Shown: positions 8,901 through 17,385 of the stretch, one piece after another
Layout: every line of letters starts with the position of its first letter
Numbering within the stretch: the stretch's first letter is position 1
NCBI GenBank assembly: GCA_030430075.1
Contig: JAUIGN010000002.1
Coordinates: 372,001-436,000, forward strand
Reading direction: 5' to 3'
Source: a bacterium
Lineage (GTDB): Bacteria; Planctomycetota; Planctomycetia; Pirellulales; Pirellulaceae
DNA: 64,000 bases
The notes under the pieces: model-generated
What the model was told of the DNA's origin: nothing
Databases searched by the model: none
Seen by the model: only the letters and a program-made list of their open reading frames with translations
Program-made: the position numbers and the translations under genes

Positions 8901-10178
8901 CGGGTCGGCGACCAGGCTGCCGGCGTCGCCGAACATGGTTTGCCATTCAGCCAGCGTGAACCTCCAAGAGCTGGGGTCGTCGAGCCGGTTGCCGAACCAG
9001 ACTTCGCCGTCCAGATCATGGTAGAGGTTGTTGCTGGCATGCAGTGGGCCGCTGAGACTGTTTTCGCGCATGTGCACCATGTGCAGCCCGCTGTTGCCTG
9101 ACATGACGACAATGTTGTTGGCGAACGTCGGGTCGACGTTACCCCGCACGACGATCTCGGTTGCCGTCACGTAGTGATCGATGGCGCTGAAGATGACTCC
9201 CGCCTGCATCGATTCGCCCACGTCAATCAGCGTGTTGTTGTAGACCTGGGCACCCTGCGAACCGTAGAAGCCGATCCCGGCCGCCTGCGTGCCCACGATG
9301 ATATTGTTCCGCACCACCCCGTTGATGGACTCGAACAAGTCGGGGTTGGCGTTCAAGTCGAACCACTCGTGATCTGTGTAATAACCGACGGCAACGCCGC
9401 TGAAGCCGGTGTTCACGATCAGGTTGCGCTCGACCACCGAGTCGATCGAACCGCCTTTGAAATAGACGGCGTTCGTCGCGATGTCGTGGAAGTAATTGTC
9501 CTGAACGAGCATGCGATCACAGTTGACGTTATCGATCCCTTCGGCGTTGCCGCTATACCGCATCCCCGTGTTGTAGATTTCATTGCGGCGAATCACTACG
9601 TCGTCACTGCCCGGCGTCAGCTTGATCGCGTCGCGGCCCGAGCCATGCAGCTTGCTATCTTCAATCAACAGCCCCTCGGCACCGTTCCGTTCATGGTCGG
9701 GCACGCCCCAATCCCAATTGCTGTCCGCCTTGACGGCGTAGTAATACCCGCCGATCAATTCGAGATTCTGAATGTGGCCGCGATCCGCCGTATGCCGGAA
9801 ACGAATCACCTGCTCATGGTCCGGGTCGTCGATCGGCGACTGGATCACGGCCCACTCGCCAGCGTACGAACGCAGCGTGATGTCCGGCTCGGAGATCGTG
9901 ATGTTGCCCTCGTACGTGCCCGCCCGCAACTCAATCACGTCGCCCGGGTCGGCTGCGCCGACGGCATGCTGCACCGTCCGAAAGGGCGCGTTGAGCGAAC
10001 CGTCGCCGCTGGCGTCGTCACCGTCCGTCGCCACGAAAAGCGACGTCAGCAAGTGGCGCCCTTCCAACGACTCGAGTTGCAGGCGACGAACAGCCGGCGG
10101 CTTCCGGCGGAGCGGCCTGCGCCTGGGACGTACCGTGCGGTTTGCGGAATGGTTGGTCAATCGGTTTGAATCACGCAT
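5937..10178 (-). CDS. Giant secreted protein: LEPR-type N-terminus, right-handed beta-helix, seven Calx-beta domains
   Basis: A 1413-residue exported protein. The ATG at 10178 follows AGGAGAGAG with a 5-base spacer, which decides the start over an upstream in-frame ATG. A basic Arg-rich N-terminus leads into LQLESLEGRHLLTS, the planctomycete LEPR-XLL type export/sorting motif. Next is a DUF1565-like/right-handed beta-helix domain (about residues 35-470; FVATDGDDASGDGSLNAPF, then repeated N-N-I-V and Y-N-N-T turns). Seven Calx-beta domains follow (motifs such as ATVDYTTVDMTALAGSDY and VPLTDDSSNEPTEQF), then a Ser/Ala/Gly/Pro linker and an acidic C-terminal helix. Calx-beta domains usually bind Ca2+; together with a beta-helix this suggests a cell-surface or matrix protein, perhaps polysaccharide-binding. 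Domains 2-3-4 look duplicated as 5-6-7. Confidence 0.9.
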   Translation of the reverse strand: MRDSNRLTNHSANRTVRPRRRPLRRKPPAVRRLQLESLEGRHLLTSLFVATDGDDASGDGSLNAPFRTVQHAVGAADPGDVIELRAGTYEGNITISEPDITLRSYAGEWAVIQSPIDDPDHEQVIRFRHTADRGHIQNLELIGGYYYAVKADSNWDWGVPDHERNGAEGLLIEDSKLHGSGRDAIKLTPGSDDVVIRRNEIYNTGMRYSGNAEGIDNVNCDRMLVQDNYFHDIATNAVYFKGGSIDSVVERNLIVNTGFSGVAVGYYTDHEWFDLNANPDLFESINGVVRNNIIVGTQAAGIGFYGSQGAQVYNNTLIDVGESMQAGVIFSAIDHYVTATEIVVRGNVDPTFANNIVVMSGNSGLHMVHMRENSLSGPLHASNNLYHDLDGEVWFGNRLDDPSSWRFTLAEWQTMFGDAGSLVADPLLDANQHLTIGSPAIDSGALLPMLLDDYDGNGRELAIDIGADEFATGPALAVPPPAGTVGTGGGGGIVLPAFRFDATGYFVDEDAGTLTVTVERTGDLSGLATVDFATTDGTASAGADYGAASGTLTFAAGDASQSLTVVIHDDSSEEADESFAVTLSNPTGGVTLNGAASVGATIVDDDRVPIPGSLQFSLTEYQVSEGAATATIEVERIGGADGSVTVDYTTSDVTAAAGSDYAPAVGTLMFAAGETSQVLQVPIINDSLFEGPESLQLFLANPTGGASLGSTTVATLVIDDNDVPPPATFSFAVDAYTVDEDGQLQVSIQRAGDTSGPSTITMIARTVNGAPNQQPAYGGSDFNWPDTVINFAAGQAEATVEVPLIDDAAAEPNEYFRLLLTEPSGGSTVGDQGTALIEILDDESEVALANWQYTVDEADGAASVTIRRVGDVSGIATVDYTTVNMSATAGSDFAATQGTLNFAPGETEHVVEIPLIHGSEIEPQEQFGFSLGAVTGDSTLGRDWAYIVINDSPPAGQPGTLQFSAAAMAASEGEGTATVTVSRVGGASGPVSVDFSTAAGSATAGVDYTATAGTLHFADGVTTQTFVIPIADDTLPEGEETIELVLGNPTGGAATGLANATLTIVDNDTAPAGPPTFSLANDLYQVSEVDGSLQVLIHRDGDVSQQDEVQLLFRAGGPNIPWQQWAYAGQDYQGQDMTVEFAAGESVKAINIPLIDDAWAEGTEFFNVQLVQPSAGAELGDVTQAVVAIEDDESEVRFGSWQYVHGEGAGAATIVVQRVGDLSGTATVDYTTVDMTALAGSDYVALSGTLTFLPGEAEKLIQVPLTDDSSNEPTEQFGVALSNLVGDSTLGRAWTYSVIEDNDQADASSSPASSASAGSSGTGFAGDSGGAGGESSSGPAGPVATNDTSEAAASDPLAAPVPAAGPASNDTGAPPADAVDAVFGRLDEEVAGSLGDLESSLADLLDTGLLAAE

Positions 10179-10572
10179 GCGATCTCTCTCCTGGTGGTCC
10201 CGGCAAGGAAGGGGCAACGAGCCCACGCGGCAACAGGCCGGCGGGCTTCACCGATCAATACGCGCAGGGTCGAGATCTGTGACCGAGATTTTTGAAAAGT
10301 TCGCCAGAGCAGATCGAACTGCCGGTCGCTGGCAACCGGAAGCTGGCAGCCCGTGTTGGGGCAGCCCGTGTTGGGGCAGCCCGTGTTGGGGCGGGCGGTG
10401 TTGGGGCGGGCGGCTCGGTGACGAACCCCGATTCAGCGGTCCGCCGGATGGCGAACGACGTGCCTGCATATGCCGGGAGCGAGCCAGATGTTGGCACGCT
10501 CCTGCCGGATGGTAGACCGCATCACGTCATCCACAGCATGACCTGGGGAACCGCGGATGAACAACGCGTTTG
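10179..10572. other. Intergenic region upstream of Calx-beta gene
   Basis: About 390 bases. Contains the Calx-beta ribosome site (10184-10192), the 15-bp tandem repeat, and near 10515-10545 a stretch (GTCATCCACAGCATGACCTG) resembling the start of the dispersed intergenic element at 26429 and 32575. No gene seen. Confidence 0.5.
10351..10410. repeat. Tandem repeat, 4 x 15 bp
   Basis: Four head-to-tail copies of CCGTGTTGGGGCAGC; the last two are diverged at the 3' end to GCGGG. It lies in the intergenic region upstream of the Calx-beta gene. The period is a multiple of three and one minus-strand frame reads PQHGL repeats, but that frame has no ribosome site or recognisable protein character. 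Confidence 0.8.
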
Positions 10573-11883
10573 TTACTCGGCGAAGGCCCGAACGGCAACC
10601 GCGGACGCCTGGCCTTGCGGCGACACGTTGACGTTCAGAAAACTGGTGCCGGGCGGGTCGCCCGCCTGGGCAGCGAGGATCGGACAGGCAGGGTCCGGCG
10701 TCTCGTAATTCAAAATCGGAAACAGGGTCTCCCGGGCGGTCGCCGTCAGGCTGGCGATCAATTCGATCATCCCGCTCCCTGCCCCCAGATTGCCGAAGTA
10801 GCTCTTCAGCGCCATCACCGGAACCTGCCGATCCCCCAGCACACGCTGGACCGCCTGCGCCTCGGCAGCATCGCCGGCCTTGGTCCCCAAGCCGTGCGCG
10901 TTAAGATGGCCGATCTGATCCGCTTGAAGACCGCTGGTCCGCAACGATTGCCGGAGGGCATTCTCAATTGCCTGGCCGCAATCGGCGACGCCCTGCGGGT
11001 TGGCAACGGTCGACGAACCGTAGCCGACGATTTCGCCCAGGATTCGCGCGCCCCGCGACTGGGCGTGTTCCAGGGACTCCATCACGACGGCACCGGCCCC
11101 TTCGCCGACGACGACTCCCGCACGGTTCAGATCGAACGGACGGCACAGGGCGGCCGGATCATCACCCGCAGTCGCCAGCTCTTCCTGGATCATGATGTGG
11201 ACGGTGCGCAGCGGGTTCACGCGGGAACCGGTCGCCCCCACCACCATCGCATCCGCAGCACCTCGACGAATCGTCGTAAACGCTTCGCCGCAGGCCAGGT
11301 TCGCAGAAGCTTCGCGGAGTGTGATCGAATTGTTCGGGCCACGGAGGTCGTTGTAGATGGCGACGTGGCTGGCCGGCATGTTCGGCAAATACTTGAGCAG
11401 CCACAAAGGGGTCACCTGGGGCATCCCATCTTCGGCCCAGCGAGTGAACTCGAATTGCCCCTGGTCGTCGAGGCAGTGCCGAACGCCTTCGGCGAATTCG
11501 TCTGGCGTCGTGAGGATATAGTCGGCACCGAAAACAACGCCCGTCCGATCGGGATCGGCATGCCCGGTCAGGCTGGCGTCAAGAATGGCTTTCTGCGCAG
11601 CGGCGACCCCCATCTGGATTTCGCGGCACATGACCTTGAGGCCCTTGCGGATCGTCCGCTTTTGACTCTTTTCGAGCTCGCCGAAATCATCGATGTGGCC
11701 CGTAAAATCCCACGCCTCCGCACCATAAGGTGTTGGCAAGTAATCGGTTGCAACACGCTGCATCTTCGCGACACCGCTCCGCTGCTGCGAAAACGAATCC
11801 CAGAGGGCATCCGTGTCATTGCCGACGGGGCTGACAAGTCCGGCGCCGGTGATGACGACACGACGAGTAGAAGGAGCAGGCAT
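10573..11883 (-). CDS. Beta-ketoacyl-ACP synthase (FabF-like) homologue without the catalytic cysteine
   Basis: A 436-residue thiolase-fold protein of the FabF/KS family starting MPAPSTRRVVITGAGLVSPV. Family features are clear: VVFGADYIL, FDLNRAGVVVGEGAGAVVM and NAHGLGTKAGDAAEAQAV (His330 kept), and ALKSYFGNLGAGSG (Lys360 kept). However, the nucleophile segment reads EASANLACGEA at residues 191-201, where T-A-C-x-S/G is expected. The second active-site His is Asn365 (FGNLG instead of TGHL), and the C-terminal GFGGTN segment reads NVSPQGQAS. It is therefore unlikely to catalyse normal Claisen condensation. It may act like a chain-length factor or decarboxylase partner of another ketosynthase. 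No acyl carrier protein or other fatty-acid gene is next to it. A longer in-frame start is possible at 12003 but gives an unrelated N-terminus. Confidence 0.85.
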   Translation of the reverse strand: MPAPSTRRVVITGAGLVSPVGNDTDALWDSFSQQRSGVAKMQRVATDYLPTPYGAEAWDFTGHIDDFGELEKSQKRTIRKGLKVMCREIQMGVAAAQKAILDASLTGHADPDRTGVVFGADYILTTPDEFAEGVRHCLDDQGQFEFTRWAEDGMPQVTPLWLLKYLPNMPASHVAIYNDLRGPNNSITLREASANLACGEAFTTIRRGAADAMVVGATGSRVNPLRTVHIMIQEELATAGDDPAALCRPFDLNRAGVVVGEGAGAVVMESLEHAQSRGARILGEIVGYGSSTVANPQGVADCGQAIENALRQSLRTSGLQADQIGHLNAHGLGTKAGDAAEAQAVQRVLGDRQVPVMALKSYFGNLGAGSGMIELIASLTATARETLFPILNYETPDPACPILAAQAGDPPGTSFLNVNVSPQGQASAVAVRAFAE

Positions 11884-12396
11884 GGGCTGGCGGAATTCTG
11901 GAGGTAAAGTCTTGTCTAGTCTCGAGATGAGCGTCCGCAACCAGGGGCGGGCCGTCCAGAGTGCACTGCCTCCGAAGGGCCGCTCCGCCGGCCAGGGCCT
12001 CAACCCACTTCATCGCCACCCACAAATCTTCGCCGCGACAACACAAGGGGTGTTTCGCGCGGCCGGGGCGAACGGGCATTCGGCTGAAACGAAGTCCTAT
12101 CGTAAATCATAGCCCAGGCTAACGTCGAGGGCGTCCGTGCAGGCCGGCTGCGGCAAATGACTAACCGGCGTCCGGCCGGGCCGTCTTCCGGAGGGCCGGC
12201 TGGCCGATGTCCGAACACCACGCGGAAGTAGCCGCTGATTCCCTGCCTCTCCTGGATCATTCATCAGGCATGGGGCGTGAGCCCAAGGTTCCGACGATCG
12301 TCGAGCGAACCGGACGTGAACGCGTTCCGGCTGAGATGCCCGGCAGGTGCAGCGCCGACGCCGTGTGGACGGCCCGCAGCCGTTGAATCGCCCGCA
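11884..12396. other. Intergenic region, no gene seen
   Basis: About 510 bases between the ketosynthase-like gene and the secretin-like gene. Small open frames exist on both strands (for example 12000-12260 on the minus strand) but none has a convincing start site or protein-like composition. Confidence 0.4.
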
Positions 12397-13575
12397 TCAA
12401 TACCGCCCGCGATTATTCGTGGGCGTACCATTGGCCGTTCGTTCCAGGCCGGCAGGCTGGTTCGCTTTACCCAGATGCTGGATGAACAGCAGCGCATCGG
12501 CCCGGCCATTGGACGTACTTCCCAGGAAGGGAATCCCCAACGTCTTGGGCGGTTCGGCGGTCGGCGTGGCGACGACGCCGCAACTGACGACCAGCACCTC
12601 ATCGGCGGGCCAGCGGAACCGTTCGTGCAACCTCCAGCTCACCAACTGTGGAACCTGAATCTGGACCGTTTGCCGACCGGCAGCGATGCCCGGAATATCC
12701 ACGCCGACCGGCACGAACTTCTCGACCTGGTCGATCTGGCACTTGATGACGGCGTCCATGGTTTGCAAGTCGAGCGAAAACAGGGGGCTGATCTGCAAAT
12801 TGAATCCCTGTTGAATCTGGCCCGGTTCCAGCTCGTAGCCGGGAGCCGTGTTGGGCCGCATCACCACAGAACGAATGTAGTTGCGCGGCAATGTGCGCGA
12901 AATGGATTGGGACTGGCCGTTGTGGATGAACAGGTTGGGCGAGTTGTGTTCGCGAAAATCGGTCCGTTGGCGAAGCTGCCCGAGCAACACGGCGGCGTTT
13001 TCCTTCGAGAGCAGCCAGGCATCCACGCCCGCAGATTGCACGGTCACCGGCCGCATCAGGGGAAGCGCCTTGGTGCGCCAATTGGGGCTCTGCACGGTCA
13101 CCAATTGCAGTCCAAAGGCGTGCGACGCAGCCCGGCTGGCAACGAACCGATCCACCACATCGGTCACCAGTTCGTGCATTTCAGGGGTGCTGTAGACGAT
13201 CAATTTTTCCCGGTTGGCACTCAAGAGCCCCACCGGTTCGGAAAACCAGACTTCCTTTCCGGTATCTCTCAAGATCCAATCGACGATCGCTTGCTCCGGC
13301 CTGGCAGTCGTCGTCACCTTCTCCGTGTAAGGCGAGATATCATATTCACGCCAGATCTGCCCATGGTTGTTCGGCAGCGTGCCACTCCCTTTGACGACCC
13401 TGGTGATCGGCTGTCCGCCTTCGCCAGGTGACACGTCGGGCGCCTGGACGGCGGCGGCCGGCTGCCCCTGTTGGGCCTGCACCGCGGTAGTTCCAAGCAG
13501 CAACAGGCAGCAGGCCCACGCTGTCAGCGCGGAAGCCACGGATAACGCGCGAGCCAATCGAGTTGTTGGAGACAT
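12397..13575 (-). CDS. Exported secretin-like protein of unknown function
   Basis: A 392-residue protein. The ATG at 13575 follows AGGGAGCAGGACG. A signal peptide is clear (LSVASALTAWACCLLLLGTT, cleavage near VQA-QQ). The N-terminal part (about 60-150) resembles an STN/secretin-N type alpha-beta module (EQAIVDWILRDTGKEVWF; EMHELVTDVVDRF). The C-terminal half has the pattern of a secretin pore domain: NSPNLFIHNGQSQSI, FNLQISPLFSLDLQTMDAVI, and a final DEVLVVSCGVV followed by LGIPFLGS, reminiscent of the GxPxLG turn in GspD/PilQ proteins. No other secretion gene is adjacent, so it may be a stand-alone planctomycete secretin relative. Function is not established. The frame is open upstream to 14130 but that part overlaps gltX and is a shadow. 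Confidence 0.7.
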   Translation of the reverse strand: MSPTTRLARALSVASALTAWACCLLLLGTTAVQAQQGQPAAAVQAPDVSPGEGGQPITRVVKGSGTLPNNHGQIWREYDISPYTEKVTTTARPEQAIVDWILRDTGKEVWFSEPVGLLSANREKLIVYSTPEMHELVTDVVDRFVASRAASHAFGLQLVTVQSPNWRTKALPLMRPVTVQSAGVDAWLLSKENAAVLLGQLRQRTDFREHNSPNLFIHNGQSQSISRTLPRNYIRSVVMRPNTAPGYELEPGQIQQGFNLQISPLFSLDLQTMDAVIKCQIDQVEKFVPVGVDIPGIAAGRQTVQIQVPQLVSWRLHERFRWPADEVLVVSCGVVATPTAEPPKTLGIPFLGSTSNGRADALLFIQHLGKANQPAGLERTANGTPTNNRGRY

Positions 13576-13909
13576 CGTCCTGCTCCCTGGGGGCAGCCCC
13601 CGTCGATTCTTGTGGACCGGAGAAATTCCGTCACGGACCGCTGAGCACCCAATCCGGCCGCGCGCTACAATCTGTAGCAGGGCCGGTCCCGATGAAGGCG
13701 GCAATTGGCGGCGGAGTATAGGAAGCCTCAAACGGGCCAACAAGATCGATTCGGGGCACGCACAAACTTCACAGAATGCGCAGAGCGCCGGCCCACAAGA
13801 CCCACCGACCGGACCGACCAGCGGTTGGCCACCCCCGGCGGAACGTGACATCAACGGCGTCTCGCGGGTTCTGCGCGCAGCGGGACAAGCGTTGGCGTTG
13901 CCACGTTCG
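13576..13909. other. Intergenic region, no gene seen
   Basis: About 330 bases between the gltX stop and the secretin-like gene. Contains the ribosome site of the latter (AGGGAG) and presumably its promoter. No RNA gene or clear hairpin recognised. Confidence 0.4.
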
Positions 13910-15466
13910 TTACGCCAGCCGGCAGGCGCGATCGATGCGGGCCAGGCAGGATTCCCGGCCCAGGATCTCCAGCGTGTCGAACATCCCCACACCGACCGCT
14001 TTGCCGGTGACGGCGACCCGCAGGGCGTGGATGATCTGGCCCATCTTGATTCCTTGCGATTCGACGAAGGCCCGCAAACACTGCTCGGTGGACGCCGCAT
14101 CAAACGGCTCGACCTGCGCCAGTTCGGCACGGAAGGCGACCAACAACGGCTTCGCGTCTGGCTTGCGAACGCGCTTTTCGAACGCCTTTTCGTCGTACTC
14201 GAGCGACTCGTCGGCCACGAAGAACTCCGTCAAGCTCAAGATATCTCCGGCGACCTTGATGCGGTCATCGGCCGCTTCGAGGAGCCGGGAGACCATGGGC
14301 CCCGTTTCGCACGGGGGCGGCGATGCGACCAGGCCGGCCTGCTGCAAGAAGGGGACAACCATTGCCACCTTCTGTTTGCTTGGCAGCGCCTGCATGTAGC
14401 GGGCTTGCGTCGCCCGCAGCTTCTGCGGGTCGAAGCCGGCCGGCGACTTGTTGACACGCTCCAGCGAAAAATGCTGAATCATTTCCGCGCGTGAGAATTC
14501 CTCGGTCTTGTCGTCCAGGGACCACCCCAGCAACACCAGGTAGTTCAGCAAGGCGTCAGCCAGGTAACCGACCTCCCGATAGAAATCAACGATCACCGGA
14601 TTGAACGTATCCGCGTTCACTTGGCGGCCGAGCGCCGTGGCGATCGCGGTCCCATGCTGGAACAGGTCGTTGAAGTCCCGATTCTTGAGGTACTTGGTCA
14701 GTTTTCGCTTACTGATCTTCTGCGACCCACCCGGCTCGGCGACGTACGGCAGGTGGGCGAAATGGGGCGGTTCCAGGCCCAGGGACTGGGCGATGAACCG
14801 CTGGCGGGGAGTGTTGGAAAGATGCTCTTCCGCGCGGATCACGTGTGAGATCTGGAAATCCGCATCGTCGACGACGCTGGCCAGGTGGTACAAACAGGTT
14901 CCATCGGTGCGTTGAATCACATGGTCCTGTTCGCGACTCCAGGCGAATTCGACATCGCCCCGGATCAGGTCGCGAAAGGCGCAGGTTCCTTCGCGGGGCA
15001 TCTTGAGCCGCACCACGGCGGTCCGCCCTTCGCTTTCAAACCGGGCAGCGTCCTCGGCAGTGGTCGCCATCCATTTGCGGCTGTAGACGAAGTCCCGCTT
15101 CTCAGCGGCGGCCGCGTCACGTTCCGCAGCCAGCTCGTCCGGCGTCGAGTAATCCCGGTAAGCCGCGCCGGTCTCGAGCAACCTCTCGACGGCGGCCTGG
15201 TACTGGGAAGCCCGTTGTGATTGGTAGTAGGGCGTATGTGGGCCATCCACTTCGGGCCCCTCGTCCCAGTCGATGCCCAACCAGCGAAATCCATCCAGGA
15301 TGGGCTGCAACGCCTCGGCGACATTGCGTTGCTGGTCCGTATCATCAATTCGCAGAATGAACTGCCCGCCGTGGTGGCGGGCGTAGAGCCAATTGAACAG
15401 GGCCGTGCGAACCCCGCCAACGTGCAGGTATCCGGTCGGGCTGGGGGCGAAACGCGTTCGAACCAT
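13910..15466 (-). CDS. gltX: Glutamyl-tRNA synthetase
   Basis: Charges tRNA-Glu (and tRNA-Gln in organisms using the amidotransferase route) with glutamate in the cytoplasm. The 518-residue protein starts [20 protein letters not shown], containing the class I HIGH-type motif (HVGG, His15), and carries the KMSKS-type motif as KISKRK. Other family segments are [21 protein letters not shown] and [14 protein letters not shown]. The C-terminal helical anticodon-binding domain contains [23 protein letters not shown]. Length is normal for bacterial GluRS. It is a single gene with an intergenic gap on both sides. Confidence 0.97.
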   Translation of the reverse strand: MVRTRFAPSPTGYLHVGGVRTALFNWLYARHHGGQFILRIDDTDQQRNVAEALQPILDGFRWLGIDWDEGPEVDGPHTPYYQSQRASQYQAAVERLLETGAAYRDYSTPDELAAERDAAAAEKRDFVYSRKWMATTAEDAARFESEGRTAVVRLKMPREGTCAFRDLIRGDVEFAWSREQDHVIQRTDGTCLYHLASVVDDADFQISHVIRAEEHLSNTPRQRFIAQSLGLEPPHFAHLPYVAEPGGSQKISKRKLTKYLKNRDFNDLFQHGTAIATALGRQVNADTFNPVIVDFYREVGYLADALLNYLVLLGWSLDDKTEEFSRAEMIQHFSLERVNKSPAGFDPQKLRATQARYMQALPSKQKVAMVVPFLQQAGLVASPPPCETGPMVSRLLEAADDRIKVAGDILSLTEFFVADESLEYDEKAFEKRVRKPDAKPLLVAFRAELAQVEPFDAASTEQCLRAFVESQGIKMGQIIHALRVAVTGKAVGVGMFDTLEILGRESCLARIDRACRLA

Positions 15467-15577
15467 CGAGTTTTCAGCAGTCTGAGGGAGGAGGAGTCGA
15501 GAGAAGCCGACCGTGATCCGGAATCACCGGGCACGGCGGCGGACGAACCTGCTCTACTATCGAGGATTCGAACCGTT

Positions 15578-16921
15578 CTATCCACTCCCCGACCGCTTCT
15601 GGCGGCGCAACTGCTTGCGCAGCCGCCGCCGCTCGGACTTCGACAGTTTTTCCCCGGTCTCCGGATCGTAGTCGGAGAAGTCCATTTCGCCCATCTGGGC
15701 GGCCTGGGCAACCTCGGATCGGCCCGGCCCCTGCTCAGCGTTCGCCGCGGTCGCACGATTCTCACCGCCGGCCTGGTGGGGCGCGTCGCAACGAATCGAC
15801 TTGGAATCGATTTCTGCCGTCTTGAGCGTCTTCTTGCGGGCCGGTTGCTTCGCTGGAGCCGGTTGGGCGGGCGCCGGTTGGGAGGCCCCCTTGTCGGCGG
15901 GCCGGCCGCTGGTTGCCAGACGATCCTTGCGGTCCGCCCCTTGGCTGACCTCCGCCGACTGCTTGCTGGGTGTCGTCTTCGCCTTCGCGCCGGCGGCACT
16001 CGATTTTACCTCGCCGGTCGTCTCCCCTGCCGCCTCCACGGCAGCCCGGCGCCGACGGCCCCGCCGCGACTTCAAGGCCCCCTGCGACTCGAGATGAACA
16101 TACCGGCAGTACGCGGCGACCAACAGGGCCACTGCCAGGTGGGCGACGAGCATGCTGGCGGAAGTCGCCATCGCCGCCAACAGGCCGTCCTCCAGCACCA
16201 GCACTTCCAACTGCAGCAGGATCCCCGTCAGGTATCCTGCGACCGCCGTGGCGAGCCACCACCGGGCGAGCCGGCTGGACCAGATCTCGAACGACAGGCG
16301 GGCCGCCAGAATACCGAACACAAGGCTCAGGGCGGCCAGCGCATTGCGAGCCGGGTTCTCGAACCAGGGAGATTGCACGTAATCCGCGATCAAGTGTCCC
16401 ACGATGGCGTGCAGCCCCGTGGCCGCATCGACGGCCGCCACGAATAACGCCAGGGAAGCCCACAACCAGACTCGGTAGCGCCCCCGGTAATCGTCCAACT
16501 TGTGACTCCGCAGCCAATAGACGAGAACGGCATTCACCGCCGCCATGGCGAGCAAGAGGGACGAATACCAGGCAGCCAGACTACCCCGGGCAGTGACGTC
16601 CAGTGCCGCGGTCACCTCGGCCGGCAACCAGGAGCCGTGGAAGACGTGGGCGTAGGCCGCTTCGAGCCCGGCAATCACGCTCAACCCTCCCAGCGTCACG
16701 ACCCACGTCGTCCAGAGGCGCGTGGCGATCAGGCAGGAGATAGGCGGTTGTGCTTCAACGGAAACGGCCGTCGAGTACCCACGGGCAGGGACCGTTGCAT
16801 CGCGGGCCTCGTCCCCCGCGTTCTGCCGATGTTCCGAATCCGTTGGCGGCGCCGTCACCGTCTCGTCTCGCAAGACACGACGCCGCCGTACGTCGCGCTG
16901 GCCATTCTGTCGGAATTGCAT
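15578..16921 (-). CDS. Multi-pass membrane protein with Lys/Ala-rich C-terminal tail
   Basis: A 447-residue protein from the ATG at 16921 (preceded by GGAAA; the frame extends to 16999, so the start is uncertain). After a charged N-terminus come about seven hydrophobic helices, for example WTTWVVTLGGLSVIAGL, WLWASLALFVAAVDAATGL, AALSLVFGILAARLSF and MLVAHLAVALLVAAYC. A low-complexity Ala/Lys/Pro region follows, with AQPAPAKQPARKK, and the tail ends in MDFSDYDPETGEKLSKSERRRLRKQLRRQKR. The tail looks cytoplasmic and nucleic-acid- or phospholipid-like in charge. No family recognised; it resembles planctomycete conserved hypothetical membrane proteins. It lies 111 bases upstream of gltX on the same strand. 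Confidence 0.75.
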   Translation of the reverse strand: MQFRQNGQRDVRRRRVLRDETVTAPPTDSEHRQNAGDEARDATVPARGYSTAVSVEAQPPISCLIATRLWTTWVVTLGGLSVIAGLEAAYAHVFHGSWLPAEVTAALDVTARGSLAAWYSSLLLAMAAVNAVLVYWLRSHKLDDYRGRYRVWLWASLALFVAAVDAATGLHAIVGHLIADYVQSPWFENPARNALAALSLVFGILAARLSFEIWSSRLARWWLATAVAGYLTGILLQLEVLVLEDGLLAAMATSASMLVAHLAVALLVAAYCRYVHLESQGALKSRRGRRRRAAVEAAGETTGEVKSSAAGAKAKTTPSKQSAEVSQGADRKDRLATSGRPADKGASQPAPAQPAPAKQPARKKTLKTAEIDSKSIRCDAPHQAGGENRATAANAEQGPGRSEVAQAAQMGEMDFSDYDPETGEKLSKSERRRLRKQLRRQKRSGSG

Positions 16922-17385
16922 GCGTTTCCAGAAAGATGATGAGGTTTCGTGCCGTCGCAGTTCGTGCCGAAGGTGGCCGCCTTGCGTTGCGGCAGGCAAG
17001 TCCCTTTGCTGCCGCGGGCGTTCCGATACTGAGGCATTCTTCGGTTATTCCGGAAGCCAACCTGAATCCTTGCTGCTGTAGACCTTGCGGCCGGCATGAC
17101 CCGCATAACCGTCAGCTCACGAAACTGGGGGTGGCCCTGGGCTGGTGGCACTGGGCTGGTGGCACTGGGCTGGTGCGGCCTTCCTTCCGGCCTTTCCAAC
17201 CTGCTGCCGGCCGGCGCCCCTTCACGCTCGGGGTTTGCCGAGCGCCGACGGCGAGGAAATCGGCCGGCCCGTTTTGACCTTACCCAAGCGGCGACGTAGG
17301 TTTGGCGTGGAATCATCGGCGGAAACTGCCCCTCCACCGCAGTTCCCCTGGAATCGACGCGCCCCCCCACAACGCTGACGGCATC
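16922..17385. other. Divergent intergenic region with short tandem repeat
   Basis: About 460 bases separating divergent genes, so it should hold promoters for both the membrane protein (left) and the HD-GGDEF protein (right). Contains a 14-bp tandem repeat (17139-17175). No gene recognised. Confidence 0.4.
17139..17175. repeat. Tandem repeat, 14 bp x 2.6
   Basis: GGGCTGGTGGCACT repeated two full times plus GGGCTGGTG, exact between copies. Located between divergent genes. Confidence 0.8.

Noticed and set aside
10248..10469. Minus-strand frame with PQHGL repeats upstream of the Calx-beta gene
   Set aside because: The frame exists only because the 15-bp repeat is a multiple of three; no ribosome site and no protein-like sequence outside the repeat.
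13576..14130. Upstream extension of the secretin-like protein through gltX
   Set aside because: The extension reads through the antisense of no gene but through another frame of gltX coding sequence, is Arg/Pro/Ser-rich, and a signal peptide with ribosome site starts at 13575.
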